The notes under the pieces were generated by a model. That model was not told the origin of the DNA. It saw only the letters and a program-made list of their open reading frames with translations, and searched no databases. A stretch of 64,000 nucleotides of DNA from Dillenia suffruticosa (taxonomy: Eukaryota; Streptophyta; Magnoliopsida; Dilleniales; Dilleniaceae): positions 8,191,501 through 8,255,500 of the forward strand of contig JAVTVX010000019.1 of the NCBI GenBank assembly GCA_033439265.1, read 5' to 3'. Each line of letters begins with the position of its first letter. Within the stretch, counting starts at the first letter, position 1. Shown one piece after another: positions 59,833 through 64,000 of the stretch. The position numbers and the translations under genes were made by a program.

Positions 59833-60514
59833 CACTACAAAACAAATGCATTTTTCAGACGGACAAAAACCGTTTGCTAAACATACTAAAACCGTCAGCG
59901 AAACTTTCTCCAACGGATACGCTTTCAGTCGGCTATACACCAGTCGGGATAGATCTATCTTGACGGTTTTGATGACCGTTGGAGCATGTGATTGATTTAT
60001 AATGACGGTTAGAAAAGTATTAGTAAAAATATTATTTTTTATCATCGGTTTCAAAATATCAGTAAAAATTATTAGGTTTTATTGTCGGTTATCACATGTG
60101 TTAGGAAATGTTACTATCTTTTATCGTCAGTTATCACAACTGTTAAGAAATGTTACCATCATTTATCATCGGTTACCACATATGTTAGGAAATGTTACTA
60201 TCTTTTATCGTCGATTACACGTTAGTATAAATTACTGTTTGTACTATCGGTTACCACAAGCGAGAAAAAATTTCTGTTTTTATCGGTTGGAAAATATTAG
60301 TATAAGTTACTGTAGATTACTACAAGATTACTATAGATTACTACTACATGTTACTGTCAATTATCATGTTACTGTCGATTACCACATGGTTATTAATCGT
60401 CATGGTTACTATTTTGTACCATCGGTTACACAAGCGTCAGAAAGTTACTCTCTCTCTTTTATCATTATATTAGGTTAGAAATGTTATTCTTTTTTTTTTC
60501 TCAGTTATTATAAA
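59833..60514. mobile_element. Non-autonomous CACTA element (n2), left part
   Basis: The terminus CACTACAAAAC at 59833 is followed by GACGGACAAAAACCG, CTTTCTCCAACGGATA and GACCGTTGGAGCATGT, closely similar to the left end of n1. Inside is a set of TTACTATCTTTTATCGTC / GGTTACCACA repeats. At 60515 it is interrupted by a Gypsy LTR, so the right end lies beyond the window. Candidate target triplet: AAC (59830-59832). Confidence 0.8.
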
Positions 60515-63273
60515 TGTCACGCCCCGACCCACTCCCGAGCCAGGCACGCAACGAGCCCGCCGCAGCACCCAGATGCACGGGCACCACGTCCCGCACATCG
60601 ACGCACCGTAAGGCTGTCAACATTCATATAATCCAAGTTTCCAAATCACAGAAATCCCCAACTGATAAAAATAATACATGTATGCCTCAATGTAAATTAA
60701 AATGAGTGAGAGTTAACCTTATGCAGACCAGAAGAATTATAAATACAGTCATCCCAATTTAAACAAATACAATGGTCATCCTAACTTCCTCAAGATGAAA
60801 CAATAACCTCAATATATAGCGGAAGAGTGGGTAGTCATACCCCGGCCCAGTAGTCTCCAAAGAATATCCAATACAATAATGCGCACAAATCTCTCGGTCT
60901 GAGTCTACCCCTGTAGGAGGGAAATGTGAGGGGTGAGTACCATAGAGAGGGGGGTTGGTACTCAGCAAGTCGGGGGGAATGACATGCTACAATTAATTTT
61001 TTTTGGGTGAATTAGGAGTGCCAAAATTATGTCCCAATAAATTCATAGTATGCAAAAAAATATTATGACATCTCAATAAATCATTCACAGCATACGTATC
61101 AAATCAAATATGCATCCAGTATGTATGTCCGTTATATCGTATAGAGTCAGTCGAAAATATCCCGGCAAGGGCCGACCATGGCCAAGGACGGGTAACGTTG
61201 GGGGTTTTCACAGTGCAAGTAATAAAATAAGGCTCTCTACCCCAACGTTGGCCACAGACTACTCCAACTAGCCTGTATATATATATCGTACACGTATCAA
61301 GGTCAAGCGTGTATGGAAACCCGCCGGTGCTAGACCTACCAAGGTCCTCCCCGGAGTGGTTCAACCGACGACTGTCCATACAATATGTATGACGATCTGG
61401 CGGATACCCCCTGCAGAGGCGTATTCAGACACAACAGGTGCCTCTACCAAATGTCCTTCGTAGCTACGGAATGTCATAGGAAGCATATCATCATCATCAT
61501 AGTATCTACAGGGGCATCCAGCCCAAATCACATATCTCAAGCCAAATCATCAAGCCTTATCATGTCAAAAGCATGTGCCAATATGCAATGAAAGTATAAA
61601 ATCATGTGGATATATCAAAGTGTGGCACAATCATCAAGTATCAAAATCATGGATGCATATCGATATAAATAAGTTGGGACACTCCATATATCACAAAACA
61701 TTTTCATAAATCCAGGAGAATAAGTCAATCATACCATTTTAAATCATGCTTTTGAAAACTTTTTAAAACACGGTATCAATTAAAAGTAGATGTCAAGTCC
61801 CACTCACAGTTAGGGGAGGATAACGCACTCCCCAATATTTCCACAAAGCGTAAATCAAGTATCCCCTCCGTTCAACTCAAATAACTCTTAGGGAGACAAA
61901 CAGTCCGCAGATTTTTAACCTGCGCAGTCATGGAAAACAGACTATAACTTTGGCTATACCAATCCAAATCAGATGATTCTTATCTCATTTTAAAGCTAAG
62001 GGACAGCACTATAACTTTCATTTTTCACACTTCCTCAGATTCAAATCACAGAATTCCCGGTAAGCCTCATTTTGTTACAGCCATATTTAAGTTTCAGATT
62101 CTGTCCAGTTTTCGTACAGAAGCTATAACTTTCATCCTACTCATCAAAGTCTAATGAAATTTTAACATGTTATAGCTAAGATGTAGATCTATAACTTTCG
62201 TGTTTTGAGTTTTATCTAAATATGTCTGGAAGGGGTTGAACAAAATTCACGAACAGGACAGATACGTTTTAGTGAAACATACAGTTTCTGTCAACACAGT
62301 TTTACGGAAAATTGTATAACTTTCAATTTCCTCATGCGAAATGGCTGACATTTTTACATGTTATAGACAAGGCATATATCTATAACTTTCATGTTTTGTG
62401 TTTCTTCAAACTAAGACTGGAGAGGGGTCGTTTTTACTCACTACTGTCAAGGTTCGAAACAGGACGCTTCTATGTCGAGTTTCAGGAAAAGTACCATAAC
62501 GTTTGGCACAGGCATCAGAATTTGGTGATTCTTACCTCGTTGGAAAGATAAGACTTAGATCTACAATTCATATAACTATCATATTTTCAAATTCTGGCTC
62601 TAAGATGCCTTAAAACAGAGATGAATCATGGACAGAAATAACATTTAAAGTAAGACAGGATAAAATTTCTTACCTCACTTTCTTTGTCTTCCTCTCTTGC
62701 TTCTCTCCTTGTTCTCACGAATTTGGGAAGAATGAACAAGCATTCTAAGGCTTTCTTCTTTTATTATTGTGTTAGTAAGTCACCACCCTAGGATCAAATC
62801 TCCAATTAATCTAAACCATAGGATCATTTTGACTATTGCTTGTGTTTTGATTAGTTCTTTTTTTTTTGTGCATGTGTTCTCATTGGCCCACCTTGCCTTT
62901 CTCATCTCCATTTGGCTAACACTTGTCCTCCTCACTATAACACTTGTTCAACACAAGAATACACTTGTCACATTTCATTTAAGTTTTGTTAATTGCTAAC
63001 AAGTCCTTTGACTTATAAAAATTCTAATTTGACCCCTAAAATTTTCATAATTTCATACTAGGCCCAAAATCTTATATTAGACCTAATTTAATTTATTTAA
63101 TATGAAATTAAGGTTTTGAATCTCTTTGAGTCAAAATTGATCCGATTTGTATTTTACCGTCAAATATCATTTTTTTTGTGAAAATTCATGAACCTGTAGT
63201 AATAGAAACAACATATATGTATATATATATGAAATGGAATTCACTATAGAATACACCGAGGGTCGGTGTTACA
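60515..63273 (-). repeat. 3' LTR of the minus-strand Gypsy element (copy D), 2.76 kb
   Basis: On the minus strand it runs from TGTAACACC (63273) to GGGGCGTGACA (60515). Its first-window half aligns with LTR fragment A (20200-21311), and it shares landmarks with B and C. The candidate target duplication on this side is ATAAA (60510-60514). Confidence 0.88.
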
Positions 63274-63290
63274 TTTTCCTAACCCCCTAA
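63274..63290 (-). promoter_or_regulatory. Polypurine tract of the Gypsy element
   Basis: On the minus strand TAGGGGGTTAGGAAAA lies immediately before the LTR start TGTAACACC. This is the expected plus-strand primer position in LTR retroelements. Confidence 0.75.
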
Positions 63291-64000
63291 AAACAAGTTT
63301 CGTCCCCGAAACTAAAAGAAAACCATATAGGGAAAGGAAAATTACTCAGTAAATAGATGAGGGTACTATCCCCTCATAGTCTCCTCGGACTCCCAAGTCT
63401 CCTCCTCGACTTGGTCATTACGCCACAAAATGCGTACTAACGGGACATCCTTGCTTCGCAGTCTACGGATCTGCTTGTCAAGGACTGCTACTGGTTGTAC
63501 AGGTAAACTCAGGTCCTCCCGTAGCTCAACTGGTGGAGGTTCTAAAACATGAGAAGGGTCAGGCATATATCTCCTAAGCACCGAGACATGGAACACATCA
63601 TGAATACGTGCCAACTCCTCTGGCAGGTCCAATCTGTATGCCACACTTCCGATCCTCTCAAGAATACGGAAGGGCCCAATATACCTGCGGCTCAGCTTGC
63701 CCCGCTGCCTAAAACGGATCACCCCTTTCCAGGGTGAGATCCTCAAGAATACCATGTCTCCCTCCTGAAACTCCAGTGGTCGCCGCCTACGGTCTGCATA
63801 CGCCCTGCATACGCCCTCTGTCGATCCTGGGCGGCTCTCATCCTCTGTCGGATGATCTTGACCTTCTCCCTCGTCTCCTCAACAAGCTCCACACTGCTGA
63901 GGTGCCTCTCACCGACCTCGTCCCAACATAAAGGTGTATGGCATCGCCTCCCGTACAATGCCTCGTATGGAGGCATCCCGATACTCGCCTGGTAGCTGTT

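Larger units (their letters stand above)
60515..64000 (-). mobile_element. Ty3/Gypsy (Tekay/Del-like chromovirus) element, 3' part in window
   Basis: Read on the minus strand: end of pol (from the window edge to 63363), short 3' untranslated part with polypurine tract, then the 3' LTR (63273-60515). Pol near 63976-63920 shows PPYEALYGRRC, the end of the integrase core. The C-terminal part shows GPFRILERIGSVAYRL and DVFHVSVLRRYMPDP, then RILWRNDQVEEETWE, the chromodomain-like end of Tekay/Del-type integrases. The pol end looks younger than the other Gypsy remnants here, with at most a few breaks in the visible part. The 5' half is out of view, so age cannot be taken from an LTR pair. Confidence 0.88.

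Overview
The window reads as a stretch of flowering-plant nuclear genome made almost entirely of transposable elements. The plant call rests on CACTA (En/Spm) transposons with TNP2-type genes, Copia and Gypsy retroelements with plant-type ends, a plant pararetrovirus remnant, a SINE, and broken pieces of plant genes (an alkenal/quinone oxidoreductase and a chloroplast-type DER GTPase). I found no intact host gene, tRNA, rRNA or CRISPR array. The background is very AT-rich, with GC-rich islands inside the elements.

Layout. 1-1817: terminal part of a CACTA element, ending in a TGTAGTG terminus and inserted in an oxidoreductase exon (1818-2030). 2107-2339: a 68-bp tandem array. 2340-6156: a non-autonomous CACTA filled with a satellite-like tandem array. 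6157-7318 and 16283-17440: remnants of host genes, including a DER GTPase pseudogene, split by a Copia element (7591-16055) with a GACTT target duplication, an internal 1.8-kb tandem duplication and a SINE in its 3' LTR. 18.4-20.1 kb: AT-rich spacer and a MITE-like repeat. 20200-21311: Gypsy LTR fragment. 21312-29769: CACTA-1 (minus strand). 29770-30850: 3' part of a SIRE-like Copia. 30851-32031: pararetrovirus fossil. 32032-38579: CACTA-2 (minus strand), carrying extra sequence that looks like captured host DNA. 38762-43460: degenerate Tat-like Gypsy. 44304-44529: RNase H-like exon.

45668 to the right edge: CACTA-3 (minus strand) acting as host for a nest. A Gypsy solo LTR lies at 46323-49465 (target duplication TCAAG), a 1.36-kb non-autonomous CACTA at 52636-53997 (target duplication ACA), and a second, oppositely oriented solo LTR at 55252-57750 (target duplication TTCGC). 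A second non-autonomous CACTA starts at 59833 and is itself split by a Tekay/Del-like Gypsy element running off the window from 60515. CACTA-1 is a paralogous empty copy that confirms two of these insertion sites.

The CACTA copies share one architecture. A terminus CACTRCAAAA is followed by a subterminal array of short GCGACGAAT/CGTCGCTAA units, then a GC-rich or GA-rich leader, then a TNP2-type transposase, then a second ORF of the plant transposase_24 type. All transposase genes seen here are broken. The small non-autonomous elements use different subterminal sequence (ACCGTYGG-type) and so probably depend on a different CACTA lineage.
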